A stretch of DNA of 64,000 bases from assembly GCA_963803115.1 (NCBI GenBank), contig CAWDLN010000006.1:1-64000 (forward strand), in the 5' to 3' direction. The notes below the pieces were generated by a model, which saw nothing but the letters and a program-made list of their open reading frames with translations, searched no databases and was not told the DNA's origin. Of the stretch, positions 45,825-55,125 are shown one piece after another. Position 1 is the stretch's first letter. Every line of letters begins with the position of its first letter. The stretch comes from DATBGZ01 sp963803115 (GTDB lineage Bacteria; Actinomycetota; Actinomycetes; Mycobacteriales; Micromonosporaceae). Both the position numbers and the translations under genes were made by a program.

Positions 45825-46790
45825 GTGTCGCTGGTCACACTCGCGGACATTCGTGCCGCCACCGTTTCCATCAACGGCGTCGCTGTGCGCACACCACTGG
45901 TCTCATCTCCGTTATGGCCCGACCTGCTACTGAAGCCCGAGAACCTTCAGCCAATCGGTGCGTTCAAGGTGCGCGGGGCCGTGCACGCGGTCGCCCGCAT
46001 ACCTCTGTCCGCGCGGGAGGCCGGGGTCGTCACGCATTCGTCGGGCAACCACGGGCAGGCGCTCGCGTATGCCGCCAGGAGGGTCGGCATCCCGTGTGTC
46101 GTGGTGATGCCCGACGTCTCAGCCGCGGTGAAGGTCGACGCGGTACGGCGTCTGGGCGCCGAGGTCGAACTGGTACCCATGGCACAGCGGTCGGCCCGCA
46201 CTTCGGAGATCGCCCAAGAAAGAGGTATGACGGTGATCCCGCCGTTCGACCACGCCGACGTGATCGCGGGTCAGGGCACCGTCGGGCTTGAGATCGTGGA
46301 GGACGCACCCGACGTGGCGGCGGTGATCGTTCCGGTCGGTGGCGGAGGGCTGGCCTCGGGCGTGGCCGCCGCTGTGAAGGCACTGGCGCCGCAGGCCCGC
46401 GTGATCGGGGTCGAGCCGGAGCTCGCGGCGGACGCCGTCGAGAGCCTGGCCGCCGGCGAGGTGGTCAATTGGCCGTCGGAGCAGACGGTACGGACGGTGG
46501 CCGACGGGCTGCGCACCAACCTGTCCGAGCTGACCCTGGCGCATCTGCGCGCCTACCTCGACGGCATCGTGACCGTCACGGAGGCGGAGATACTGTCCAC
46601 TGTGGGCAGCCTCGCCCGCACGGCACGGTTGGTGGCCGAGCCTAGTGGTGCCGTCGCCCCCGCAGCGTGGCTGTGCCATGGTCCGGAGCTTCGGGAGCGG
46701 TTCGATATCCCTGACGGTCCGGTGGTGGCCGTCGTTAGCGGCGGCAACCTCGACCCGGCCGTGCTCGCCGCCGCCGTCCTCGACGCCTGA
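45825..46790 (+). CDS. Threonine/serine dehydratase-type PLP enzyme
   Basis: 321 residues from GTG 45825 (VSLVTLADIRAATVSINGVA); a TTG at 45798 would add 9 unlikely residues. PLP Lys48 in GAFKVRGAVHAV, HSSGNHGQALAYAARRVGIP, the phosphate loop VPVGGGGLASGVAAA and the C-terminal SGGNLDP. Lacks the ACT regulatory domain of biosynthetic IlvA, so a catabolic threonine dehydratase or serine racemase. Single gene, divergent from the ferric-reductase unit. Confidence 0.88.
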   Translation: MSLVTLADIRAATVSINGVAVRTPLVSSPLWPDLLLKPENLQPIGAFKVRGAVHAVARIPLSAREAGVVTHSSGNHGQALAYAARRVGIPCVVVMPDVSAAVKVDAVRRLGAEVELVPMAQRSARTSEIAQERGMTVIPPFDHADVIAGQGTVGLEIVEDAPDVAAVIVPVGGGGLASGVAAAVKALAPQARVIGVEPELAADAVESLAAGEVVNWPSEQTVRTVADGLRTNLSELTLAHLRAYLDGIVTVTEAEILSTVGSLARTARLVAEPSGAVAPAAWLCHGPELRERFDIPDGPVVAVVSGGNLDPAVLAAAVLDA

Positions 46791-46810
46791 CGTCAGCGCA
46801 CCGCCCCTCA

Positions 46811-46923
46811 CGCGAGGAAGGTGCCCTTCATGGCCAGGAAACGTATGTGGACGCGAGCGCGAGGAGCGAGCGTCAGCGAGCGCCGCAGTCGCCAGCAAAC
46901 GTACAAAGGTGCCCTTCCTTGCG
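46811..46923. repeat. Intergenic repeat cluster with two GGTGCCCTTC copies
   Basis: AAGGTGCCCTTC occurs at 46,818-46,829 and 46,906-46,917, flanking a GCGAGCGCGAGGAGCGAGCGTCAGCGAGCGCC-like purine-rich tract. Lies between convergent genes. Resembles the dispersed GGAAGGG repeats of Micromonosporaceae and could fold into a terminator. Confidence 0.55.
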
Positions 46924-46924
46924 C

Positions 46925-49012
46925 TCACACCCCGACGCGGTCGATGATCCAGGCCAGGATGAAGGCCTCCTCACGCCACGCGTCGTAGCGCCCGCTCGGA
47001 CCACCGTGCCCGGTGCCCATCTCGGTCTTGAGCAGAACGTCGGCCGAGGGTGCCACCGCTCGGAGCCGGGCCACCCATTTCGCCGGCTCGTGGTAGAGGA
47101 CCCGGGTGTCGTTCAGACCACCGAGGGCCAGGATGGGCGGGTACTCCAGCGGGGCCACGTTGTCGTACGGCGCGTACGACTTGATGTACGCGTATGCCTC
47201 GGCCGAGTCGAGCGGGTTGCCCCACTCCTCCCACTCGGTCACGGTCAGCGGTAGCGACGGGTCGAGGATCGTGGTGAGGACGTCGACGAAGGGCACCTGC
47301 GCGACGATGCCCGCGAACGCGGACGGAGCGATGTTGGCGACCGCGCCCATCAGCAGGCCACCGGCCGAACCGCCCTGGGCCACGAGCCGTGACGGCGAAG
47401 TCCATCCACTGTGGACGAGGTGGGATGCGCAGGCGACGAAGTCGGTGAACGTGTTTTTCTTCGACAGCAGCTTGCCGTCCTCGTACCAGCGCCGGCCCAT
47501 CTCCCCGCCTCCGCGCACGTGCGCCACCGCGAACACGAAGCCACGGTCCAAGAGGGACAGTCGCGGGATGGAGAACCACGGATCCATGCTCGCCTCGTAC
47601 GAGCCGTACCCGTACAACAGGGTCGGCGCTGACCCGTCGCGGGGCGTGCCGCGGCGGCAGGCGATCGAAATGGGTACCAGAGTCCCGTCGGGGGCCGGAG
47701 CCCACTCGCGATGCTGCTCGTAGTCGGCCGGGTCGTAGCCACCGAGCACCGGGCGCCGCTTGCGCAGCACCATCTCGCGGGTGTTGAGGTCATAGTCGTA
47801 GACGCTGTGCGGGGTCACCAACGAGGTGTAGGTGATCCGGACCGAGCCACTGTCGTACTCCAGGTTGCTGTGCATGCCCACGCTGTAGACCGGCTCCGGG
47901 AACTCGATGTCGTACCGCTCTCCGCTGGCGGGTAGCACCCGTAGCGCGGTGAGCCCCTCGCGACGCAGCGACACCACCGTGTGGCCGGCGAACGCGTCGA
48001 CCCCGAGCAGCCGGTGACCGGGCGTGTGCTCGAGGAGCGGCTGCCACGCACCGGGGTCGGCGACGGGTGCCCAGGAGAGTGCGAAGTCCTGCGCGTCGAG
48101 GTTGTGCAGCACAAGGAACCGGTCCTGCGCCGGGTCGTGCTCGATCTGGTACTCGACGTCCTGCCGGCGCGCCGCGACCAGCCGGGGCGCCGCTGTGGGC
48201 TCGGCCGCCGGAATCACGTACGCCTCGCTGGTGACCATGCTGTGCACCTCGATGACGAGGTACTCCTCGGACCGGGTCAGGCCCACACCCACCGAGAACC
48301 GTTCGTCGGGCTCTTCGTAGACCAGAGTGTCCGCATCGGAAGCGGCGCCGAGCGTGTGGCGCCACACCTGGTACGCCCGCCAGGCGTCGTTGACCCGAAG
48401 GTAGAACAGGGTCGCGCCGTCGCGGGACCAGGCCGATCCGTGGTAGACGTTGGCAACCTCGTCGGGCAGGTTCTCCCCGGTCGACAGGTCGCGCACCTTC
48501 AGCGTGAACCGTTCGTCGCCCTTGACATCCACCGAGTAGGCGAGGAGCTTCCCGTCGGGCGAAACGTCGAACGTGCCGAGGTCGAAGAACTCCGAGTCGC
48601 CCGCCTCGACATTGACGTCGAGCAGGACCTCTTCACCGGGAAGCGGGCTGCCGTCCTCGCTCATCGGCGGAACGGTCTCGTCGTCGGCTATGAGCCGCCG
48701 GCAATGGACGCCGTACTGCTGGCCCTCGACCGTACGGGTGTAGTACCAGTAGCCGGCCTTGCGCTGGGGTAGCGCGATGTCGGTCTCCTGTGTCCGGTTC
48801 TTGATCTCGGTGAAGACTGTCTCCCGCAGCGGAGCCAGGTGCGCGGTTCGCGCCTCGGTGTATCCGTTTTCGGCGGTGAGATACGCCACTGTCTCCGGGT
48901 CGTCCTTCACCGCCAGCCACGCGTACTCATCGACGACGGTGTCGCCGTGGTGCGTGCGCTGCGCCGGTACCCGCTTGGCGAGCGGAGCATCGGGCGTGGC
49001 CTGAGCTGTCAT
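46925..49012 (-). CDS. ptrB: Oligopeptidase B (S9A serine peptidase)
   Basis: 695 residues from ATG 49012. N-terminal seven-bladed propeller (DPETVAYLTAENGYTEARTA start, FDVSPDGKLLAYSVDVKGDE) and a C-terminal alpha/beta hydrolase with nucleophile Ser in AQGGSAGGLLMGAVAN, Asp in ALGGLNDTRVLYHEP and His in TGHGGPSGR. Cleaves short peptides after basic residues in the cytosol. Single gene; its start faces hemL 65 bases away. Confidence 0.93.
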   Translation of the reverse strand: MTAQATPDAPLAKRVPAQRTHHGDTVVDEYAWLAVKDDPETVAYLTAENGYTEARTAHLAPLRETVFTEIKNRTQETDIALPQRKAGYWYYTRTVEGQQYGVHCRRLIADDETVPPMSEDGSPLPGEEVLLDVNVEAGDSEFFDLGTFDVSPDGKLLAYSVDVKGDERFTLKVRDLSTGENLPDEVANVYHGSAWSRDGATLFYLRVNDAWRAYQVWRHTLGAASDADTLVYEEPDERFSVGVGLTRSEEYLVIEVHSMVTSEAYVIPAAEPTAAPRLVAARRQDVEYQIEHDPAQDRFLVLHNLDAQDFALSWAPVADPGAWQPLLEHTPGHRLLGVDAFAGHTVVSLRREGLTALRVLPASGERYDIEFPEPVYSVGMHSNLEYDSGSVRITYTSLVTPHSVYDYDLNTREMVLRKRRPVLGGYDPADYEQHREWAPAPDGTLVPISIACRRGTPRDGSAPTLLYGYGSYEASMDPWFSIPRLSLLDRGFVFAVAHVRGGGEMGRRWYEDGKLLSKKNTFTDFVACASHLVHSGWTSPSRLVAQGGSAGGLLMGAVANIAPSAFAGIVAQVPFVDVLTTILDPSLPLTVTEWEEWGNPLDSAEAYAYIKSYAPYDNVAPLEYPPILALGGLNDTRVLYHEPAKWVARLRAVAPSADVLLKTEMGTGHGGPSGRYDAWREEAFILAWIIDRVGV

Positions 49013-49077
49013 GCGGCCCACGCTACTGGCAGGGGCCCGGCCGCCGACTGAGCCCACGATGACAGAATGTCCGTGCC

Positions 49078-50406
49078 GTGACAGACAAATACCCCGCTGA
49101 CGCGCCCGCCTCGCAGGCGCTCTTCGACCGGGCCCGAGCGCTGATGCCGGGCGGGGTCAACTCGCCCGTGCGAGCCTTCCGGCAGGTCGGTGGCACGCCC
49201 AGATTCATGATCCGGGGCGAGGGTCCGTACCTCTTCGACGTGGACGAGCGGCGCTATGTCGACCTCGTCGGATCGTGGGGTCCACTCATCCTCGGGCACG
49301 CGCACCCGACGGTGGTCGCGGCGGTGGTCGAGGCCGCGGCGCGGGGTACGAGCTTTGGTGCCCCGACGCCGGGCGAGGTCCGGCTCGCCGGAGAGATCAT
49401 CGAGCGGACCGGCATCGAGCAGGTCCGGCTGGTCAACTCCGGCACCGAGGCCACGATGAGCGCGATCCGGGTGGCGCGGGGCGCTACCGGGCGTTCGAAG
49501 ATCGTCAAGTTCGCGGGCTGTTACCACGGACACGCCGACGGACTGCTTGCCGCCGCCGGTTCGGGCGTGGCCACGCTCGGCCTGCCCGACTCTCTGGGCG
49601 TCACGGCCGCCGCCGCGGGCGAGACGATCGTTCTGCCGTACAACTCCCGCGAAGGCGTGGAGCGAGTCTTCGACACAACCGGCGACGAAATCGCCGCGAT
49701 CGTCACCGAGGCCGTTCCGGGCAACATGGGCGTGGTGCCGCCGGCGCCGGGCTTCAACGCGTTCCTCGCCGATGTCGCGCACCGACACGGCTCACTGCTG
49801 ATCCTCGACGAGGTCATGACGGGGTTCCGGGTCGCCCGCGGCGGGTGGGCCGGGTACTCGCGGGCGTTGGGTGAGACCGTACCGGCGGACCTTTATACCT
49901 ACGGGAAGGTCATGGGGGGCGGTCTGCCGGCGGCCGCCTTCGGTGGTCGGGCTGAGCTCATGTCGCTGCTGGCCCCGGCCGGGCCGGTGTATCAGGCCGG
50001 CACGCTCTCCGGTAATCCGCTGGCGTGCGCGGCCGGATTGGCGACGTTGCGGTTGTGTACGGATGACCTTTACGCGCGCCTGGACAAGACCGCCGCCGTC
50101 ATCGGCGACCTGGTGACGTCTGCGCTCACCTCGGTTGGCGTACCGCACCGGGTGCAGACCGCGGGCAACATGTTCTCGGTCTTCTTCACCGATATGCCGG
50201 TGGTCGACTACGACACGGCGAAGACGCAGGACGTTGGCGCGTTCACGGCGTTCTTCCACGAGATGCTGGCTCACGGCGTCTATTTGCCGCCGTCGTCGTT
50301 CGAGGCCTGGTTCGTATCGGCTGCCATCGATGATGCCGCGCTCGAGATCGTCGCGTCCGCACTGCCCCATGCCGCGGTGGCCGCCGCGAACGCGAGGACG
50401 GCATGA
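49078..50406 (+). CDS. hemL: Glutamate-1-semialdehyde 2,1-aminomutase
   Basis: 442 residues from GTG 49078. Class III aminotransferase fold; substrate gate AFRQVGGTPRFMIRGEGPYL, PLP Lys277 in YTYGKVMGGGLPAAAFGGRA, and LILDEVMTGFRVARGG for the pyridine-nitrogen Asp. Makes 5-aminolevulinate for haem from glutamate semialdehyde. Overlaps the following phosphatase gene by 4 bases and heads a block of cytochrome-c-biogenesis genes, so haem supply and use are linked. Confidence 0.95.
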   Translation: MTDKYPADAPASQALFDRARALMPGGVNSPVRAFRQVGGTPRFMIRGEGPYLFDVDERRYVDLVGSWGPLILGHAHPTVVAAVVEAAARGTSFGAPTPGEVRLAGEIIERTGIEQVRLVNSGTEATMSAIRVARGATGRSKIVKFAGCYHGHADGLLAAAGSGVATLGLPDSLGVTAAAAGETIVLPYNSREGVERVFDTTGDEIAAIVTEAVPGNMGVVPPAPGFNAFLADVAHRHGSLLILDEVMTGFRVARGGWAGYSRALGETVPADLYTYGKVMGGGLPAAAFGGRAELMSLLAPAGPVYQAGTLSGNPLACAAGLATLRLCTDDLYARLDKTAAVIGDLVTSALTSVGVPHRVQTAGNMFSVFFTDMPVVDYDTAKTQDVGAFTAFFHEMLAHGVYLPPSSFEAWFVSAAIDDAALEIVASALPHAAVAAANARTA

Positions 50407-51056
50407 GCGCGCCGAGCACGGTGGTTCACATGCTGCGCCACGGCGAGGTGGACAACCCGACCAAGATCTTGTACGGCCGGCTGCCCGGTTTCCGCCTGTC
50501 CGAACTCGGCGAACAGATGGCGAAGGCGGCCGCGCAGGCCCTCGTGAACCACGACGTCACCGTGGTCGTGTCGAGCCCGCTCGAGCGTGCCCTGCAGACA
50601 GCCGAGCCCATCGCGGCCCAGTTCGGTGTGCCGATCGACGTCGATGAGAGACTGATCGAGAGTTCGAACTTCTTCGAAGGCAAGCGGGTCGGCGTCGGTG
50701 ACGGGGCCCTGCGCGACCCGCGCAACTGGTGGGCGCTGCGCGACCCGTTCGGACCGTCGTGGGGCGAAAGCTACCTCTCCATTGCCGCGCGGATGAGCGC
50801 CGCGCTGGAGTCGGTGCGCGCGCGGGCCGAGGGACACGAGGCGGTTTGCGTCTCGCACCAGTTGCCGATCTGGGCCCTGCGTCGATGCCTCGAGCACAAG
50901 CGGCTCTGGCACGATCCCCGCAAGCGGCAATGCGGCCTCGCCAGCCTGACGAGTTTTCGTTTCGAGGGCACCACTCTCGTCGGCATCGGCTACCGAGAGC
51001 CGGCCGCCCACCTCGTCGCCCTGTCACGCACCGCCCGCAACGCCAAGGGCGCCTGA
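50403..51056 (+). CDS. Histidine phosphatase family protein
   Basis: 217 residues. Catalytic RHGEVDNP near residues 12-19, a second Arg in VVSSPLERALQTAEPIAAQF, Glu in ESSNFFEGKRVG and the late His in AVCVSHQLPIWALRRCLEH. Phosphoglycerate-mutase-like phosphatase of unknown substrate. Conserved between hemL and the ccs genes in many actinobacteria; it overlaps the next start by one base. Confidence 0.88.
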   Translation: MSAPSTVVHMLRHGEVDNPTKILYGRLPGFRLSELGEQMAKAAAQALVNHDVTVVVSSPLERALQTAEPIAAQFGVPIDVDERLIESSNFFEGKRVGVGDGALRDPRNWWALRDPFGPSWGESYLSIAARMSAALESVRARAEGHEAVCVSHQLPIWALRRCLEHKRLWHDPRKRQCGLASLTSFRFEGTTLVGIGYREPAAHLVALSRTARNAKGA

Positions 51057-51661
51057 TGTCCACACATGATCGCCGCCAGCCGAACCACGGTTCAGTGCCA
51101 CTGCGCATCCGTTCGGCTCGTCGCGATCTCCGTCTCTGGATCGCCTTGATCGCGGCGGCGGCGCTCGGGCTGGGCGGCTGTACGGCCAACACAGCACCGC
51201 CGACCAACCTCATCCAGCTCTTCGCCGCGGATCAGCGGCAGGCGGCACCGGCGGTCAAGGGGGAGCTGCTCGACGGCAGCGGGACGTTCGACCTGAGCCA
51301 GCACACCGGCGACGTCGTCGTCATCAATTTCTGGGCCAGCTGGTGCGGACCCTGCGTCGCCGAGGCACCCGAGCTCGAAGCTACGTATAAGGCCCAGAAG
51401 GCGAACGGCGTCACGTTCGTCGGCATCAACGTCAAGGATGAGGCGGACCATGCCCGGCGCTTCGCCGAGCTGAGCACCACATATCCGTCCGTCTTCGACC
51501 CGGCATCGAAGCTGGCGCTCGGCTTTGCCGTCCAGCCCAACGCGATCCCGGCCACGATCATCCTTGACCGGCAGGGCCGGATCGCGGCCGTGGTACGGGC
51601 GGCCGTGGTCCGGGTCGAACTCGAGCCGGTCGTGGCAGAGCTGGCGTCGGAGAAGGCGTGA
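51056..51661 (+). CDS. TlpA/ResA-like thioredoxin lipoprotein
   Basis: 201 residues from ATG 51056. Signal segment with lipobox (LWIALIAAAALGLGGC), then a thioredoxin domain with the active site FWASWCGPCVAEAPEL and the cis-Pro in NAIPATIILDRQGR. Anchored outside the membrane, it should reduce apocytochrome c haem-binding cysteines, taking electrons from CcdA encoded next. Fits the system II cytochrome c maturation cluster. Confidence 0.92.
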   Translation: MSTHDRRQPNHGSVPLRIRSARRDLRLWIALIAAAALGLGGCTANTAPPTNLIQLFAADQRQAAPAVKGELLDGSGTFDLSQHTGDVVVINFWASWCGPCVAEAPELEATYKAQKANGVTFVGINVKDEADHARRFAELSTTYPSVFDPASKLALGFAVQPNAIPATIILDRQGRIAAVVRAAVVRVELEPVVAELASEKA

Positions 51662-51667
51662 CCGGCC

Positions 51668-52435
51668 ATGGGTGAGACGTTCGCGGGGATCGCCAGCAAC
51701 GGGCCGCTGCTGCTGGCGGTCGGCGTTGCTGCGCTCGCCGGGTTGGTGAGCTTCCTCTCGCCGTGCATCCTTCCGCTCGTGCCGGGATACCTCTCGTATG
51801 TCACGGGGCTCGCCGGCGCGGACCTGGACGACGCGTTGCACCGGCCCACCGCGGGCGCCCGCGGTCGGTTGGCGTTGGGGGTGTTCGGCTTTATCGCCGG
51901 ATTCACCGCGGTCTTCACGCTCATGGGCATCTTCACGGCAACGGTGGGCCGGACACTGCTCGGGAACCAGCGCACCATCGAACTCGTCGCGGGGCTGCTC
52001 ATCATCGGGCTCGGCCTGGCGTTCCTAGGATTGGTACCTGGACTGCAGCGGGAGTGGCGGCTGCACCGGCTTCCGGCAGCCGGCGTAGCGAGCGCGCCCG
52101 TGCTCGGCGCCGTGTTCGCGGTCTCGTGGGTGCCGTGTCTGGGGCCGACGCTCGCCGCCGTACTCGCCCTCACGACCGTCCAGGGCTCGGCCGCACGCGC
52201 CGCGACCCTCACGGTCGCCTATTGCCTCGGGCTCGGCCTGCCGTTCCTCGCCTTCGGGCTCGGCTTCCGCCGACTGATCGGCTTACACAAGGCGGTGCGC
52301 CGCAACAGTATTTGGGTCACCCGCGTCGGCGGCGGGATGCTGATCCTGGTCGGGCTCGCCCTCGCCACCGGCCTATGGGATCGGCTGTTGATTTGGCTCA
52401 TGGCAACCATCGGCCCCGGGTCGGTGTCCATATGA
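51668..52435 (+). CDS. ccdA: CcdA-type thiol-disulfide membrane transporter
   Basis: 255 residues with six helices. Conserved half-site FLSPCILPLVPGYLSYVTGL and the second FAVSWVPCLGPTLAAVLALT supply the two redox Cys that pass reducing power from cytosolic thioredoxin to the TlpA-like protein. Begins 6 bases after that gene and overlaps resB by 4 bases. Confidence 0.94.
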   Translation: MGETFAGIASNGPLLLAVGVAALAGLVSFLSPCILPLVPGYLSYVTGLAGADLDDALHRPTAGARGRLALGVFGFIAGFTAVFTLMGIFTATVGRTLLGNQRTIELVAGLLIIGLGLAFLGLVPGLQREWRLHRLPAAGVASAPVLGAVFAVSWVPCLGPTLAAVLALTTVQGSAARAATLTVAYCLGLGLPFLAFGLGFRRLIGLHKAVRRNSIWVTRVGGGMLILVGLALATGLWDRLLIWLMATIGPGSVSI

Positions 52436-54000
52436 GCTCGGCCCGTGCGTTCTGGCGATGGCTCACCAGTATGCGGACGGCGCTGATTCTGTTGCTGGTG
52501 CTGGCGGTCGCGGCCGTACCGGGCTCAGTCTGGCCGCAGCGCAACGTCAGCATCGAGAACGTCAACAAGTACCTGCGCGCGCACCCCTCGCTCGGACCGC
52601 TGCTGGACCGACTCTGGGCATTCGACGTCTATGCCTCACCCTGGTTCTCCGCGATCTACCTGCTCCTGTTCCTCTCGCTGCTCGGTTGTTTGGTGCCTCG
52701 ACTGCGCCAGCACGCGGGGAACATCATTGCCAAGCCGCCGGAGGCACCGTCCAAGCTGGAGCGACTGCCGCATTCGGCCCAACGCCACTCCTCTATGGAC
52801 GCGGTGCCGACCGCAACCGCGGTGGCCTCGGCGTGGCGGGGACGGCGCTGGCGCACCGTCGTGCGTGAGCAGCCCGACGGCACGGTCACCGTCTCGGCCG
52901 AGAAGGGTTACGTCAAGGAGACTGGCAACCTGCTGTTCCACTTCGCCTTGCTGGCCCTGCTGGTCGGAGTGGCCTGGGGATCCTGGTACGGCTGGCACGC
53001 CAACCGGCTGGTCGTGGCCGGCGACGAGTTCTGCGACACGTTGCAGCAGTACGACGAATTCGGCCTCGGGGCCAGGGCCCAGTCGGGAGACCTACCCCCG
53101 TTCTGCGTGACCGTGAAGGACTTCAAGGCCGACTATCTCGCCAACGGCCAGCCGTCCCAGTTCACCGCGCACGTGTCCTATGTGGAGAGCCCGGCCGATC
53201 CCACACCCAAGGACTGGACGCTACGAGTCAACGATCCACTCCGGCTGGAGGGCGCGAACGTCTACCTGCTCGGGCACGGGTACGCGCCGGTGCTCCGGTA
53301 CACGGATCGGTACGGGAAGGCATTCACCACCACGGCGCCATTCCTACCCACAGACGGCATGCTCACCAGCGAGGGCGTGGCTAAGTTTCCGTACGCCAAC
53401 GTCCCTCCGGGGCAGTCCGAGCCACAGGACCCCACGGGTCAGCTCGGCCTCGCCGGCGTCTACCAGCCGACCGTGAATCCGGATCCGTCCCAGGCCCGGT
53501 CGACATTCCCCGACGAGCGCGACCCGGCCCTGACGCTGACCGCGTTCCAGGGTGATCTCGGTCTCGGAACGGGTCAGCCACAGTCGGTCTACGACCTCGA
53601 CTCGCGACAGATCGCGCTGGGGAAGCTGACCGATGTCGGCACCAGGACGCTGCGCCCCGGGCAGAGTTGGACCCTGCCGGATGGATCCACAGTGGAGTTC
53701 CTTGGTACCAAGCAGTGGGTCACTCTCACGGTCCGCCACGACCCGGGCGAGCGCATTGTGCTCTTTGGGGCGGTCGCGGTGCTGTTGGGGCTCATGGTGT
53801 CGCTGTCGGGCAAGCGTCGACGGGTGTGGGCCAGAATCAACCCCGCTGAGGGCGGAGGTACTGTGATCACGCTCGGCGGGCTCGCCCGTACCGAGTATCC
53901 GGACTTCGCCGACGAGTTCGCCGGCGTGGTGGAATTGGCGGGCGACGACCCGCACCCGACGCAACCGGCCAAGGTGGCGGCCGGCGAGAGGGGACATTAA
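52432..54000 (+). CDS. resB: ResB/Ccs1 cytochrome c biogenesis protein
   Basis: 522 residues from ATG 52432 (MSSARAFWRWLTSMRTALIL). Helices at about 15-35, 75-95, 165-185 and 440-460 with a large extracytoplasmic domain between the last two, as in ResB. SIENVNKYLRAHPSLGPLLD and EKGYVKETGNLLFHFALLAL with the haem-ligand His are family hallmarks. Forms the haem lyase complex with CcsB/CcsA encoded next. Confidence 0.93.
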   Translation: MSSARAFWRWLTSMRTALILLLVLAVAAVPGSVWPQRNVSIENVNKYLRAHPSLGPLLDRLWAFDVYASPWFSAIYLLLFLSLLGCLVPRLRQHAGNIIAKPPEAPSKLERLPHSAQRHSSMDAVPTATAVASAWRGRRWRTVVREQPDGTVTVSAEKGYVKETGNLLFHFALLALLVGVAWGSWYGWHANRLVVAGDEFCDTLQQYDEFGLGARAQSGDLPPFCVTVKDFKADYLANGQPSQFTAHVSYVESPADPTPKDWTLRVNDPLRLEGANVYLLGHGYAPVLRYTDRYGKAFTTTAPFLPTDGMLTSEGVAKFPYANVPPGQSEPQDPTGQLGLAGVYQPTVNPDPSQARSTFPDERDPALTLTAFQGDLGLGTGQPQSVYDLDSRQIALGKLTDVGTRTLRPGQSWTLPDGSTVEFLGTKQWVTLTVRHDPGERIVLFGAVAVLLGLMVSLSGKRRRVWARINPAEGGGTVITLGGLARTEYPDFADEFAGVVELAGDDPHPTQPAKVAAGERGH

Positions 54001-54966
54001 TGGCGCACCTTTCCGACGTGCTGCTGCAGGTGGCGATCGTCGTCTACCTCGCCGCTATGACCGGTTACCTGGTCGAGTACGCGTTCGGCACCCGCGGCGC
54101 CGTGGCGCGTGTGGCCGGCCGCCGGGGAGCTCGTCGCCGTCGGTGCCCCATCCGTGATCGAAGAGTCCGGACCGGTGTCGTCGGCATCGCCCGCGTCGTC
54201 CCCGGGCCGTACCGGAGTGGCGGGCGCGATTGCGGTCGCCCTCACGGTGGTCGGGCTCGGTGTCCACATTGGCGTCCTCGTGACGCGTGGGCTCGCCGCG
54301 GGCAGGGTGCCGTGGGGCAACATGTACGAGTTCGTGGTCACGCTCACCGCGATCTTCGCCGTGGGCTGGCTGGTGCTCCTCGTGACGCGGCCGGCGCTGC
54401 GCCCGCTCGGTGTGTTCGTGACGGCGGCGCTCGCGGTGCTTCTTGGATTCGCCGGGCTGGTCCTGTTGACGCCGGCGGGTCCGCTCGTACCGGCGCTCAA
54501 CTCGTACTGGTTGAAGATCCACGTGACGGCGGCCGCGACCGCATCGGGGCTGCTGCTGCTCGGGTTCATTCCGGCCGCCCTGTTCCTGATCCGGGCGGGC
54601 TACGACGCGGGCAAGCGCCGATTCCCCTATCCGATCGGGCGCAATCTGCCCCCGGCGGAGACGCTCGAGCGGTTGACATTTCGGCTGCACACGTTCGCGT
54701 TCCCGATCTGGACGCTCGCCGTGATCTGCGGCGCGATCTGGGCCGAGGCGGCCTGGGGCCGCTACTGGGGCTGGGACCCGAAGGAGACCTGGTCGTTCAT
54801 CTCCTGGGTCGCCTACGCCGCCTACCTGCACGCCCGGGCGACTCCGAGCGTGAAGAAGACCACGGCGACATGGTTCGCGGTCGCGGCGTGGGGGACCATG
54901 CTGATCAACCTTTACGTGATCAATTTCGTGGCGGTCGGCCTGCATTCGTACGCCGGAGTCGACTAG
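54000..54966 (+). CDS. ccsB: CcsB/CcsA cytochrome c biogenesis protein, one frameshift
   Basis: The N-terminus MAHLSDVLLQVAIVVYLAAM starts at the last base of resB. At about 54,105-54,120 the protein continues one frame over as AAGELVAVGAPSVIEES and runs to 54966. The downstream frame holds the haem-handling WGWDPKETWSFISWVAYAAY motif and conserved His in LNSYWLKIHV and FRLHTFAFPIW. About 320 residues when joined, normal for the family. The frameshift lies in a GC-rich stretch and is probably a sequence error, since the remainder is perfectly conserved. Partner of ResB in haem delivery and ligation. Confidence 0.87.
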
Positions 54967-55125
54967 TGACGGTCGCGTCCGGTCGGTATGTCTTCACCAC
55001 TCAACACCCGCAGGAGAGTAACTACACCCTGGTGGTTGTGGGCTTGACGAGACACATGCCAGCCGACCCGGCGACTCGCCGGGAGCCGCCGCGCGGGGAC
55101 AAACGCGTATTGGCACACTGATCAC
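54967..55125. promoter_or_regulatory. Spacer probably carrying the mqn promoter
   Basis: 159 bases between ccsB and the UbiD gene. A TTGACG element at about 55,045 could be a -35 box, but no clear -10 is visible. No gene or strong hairpin seen. Confidence 0.35.
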
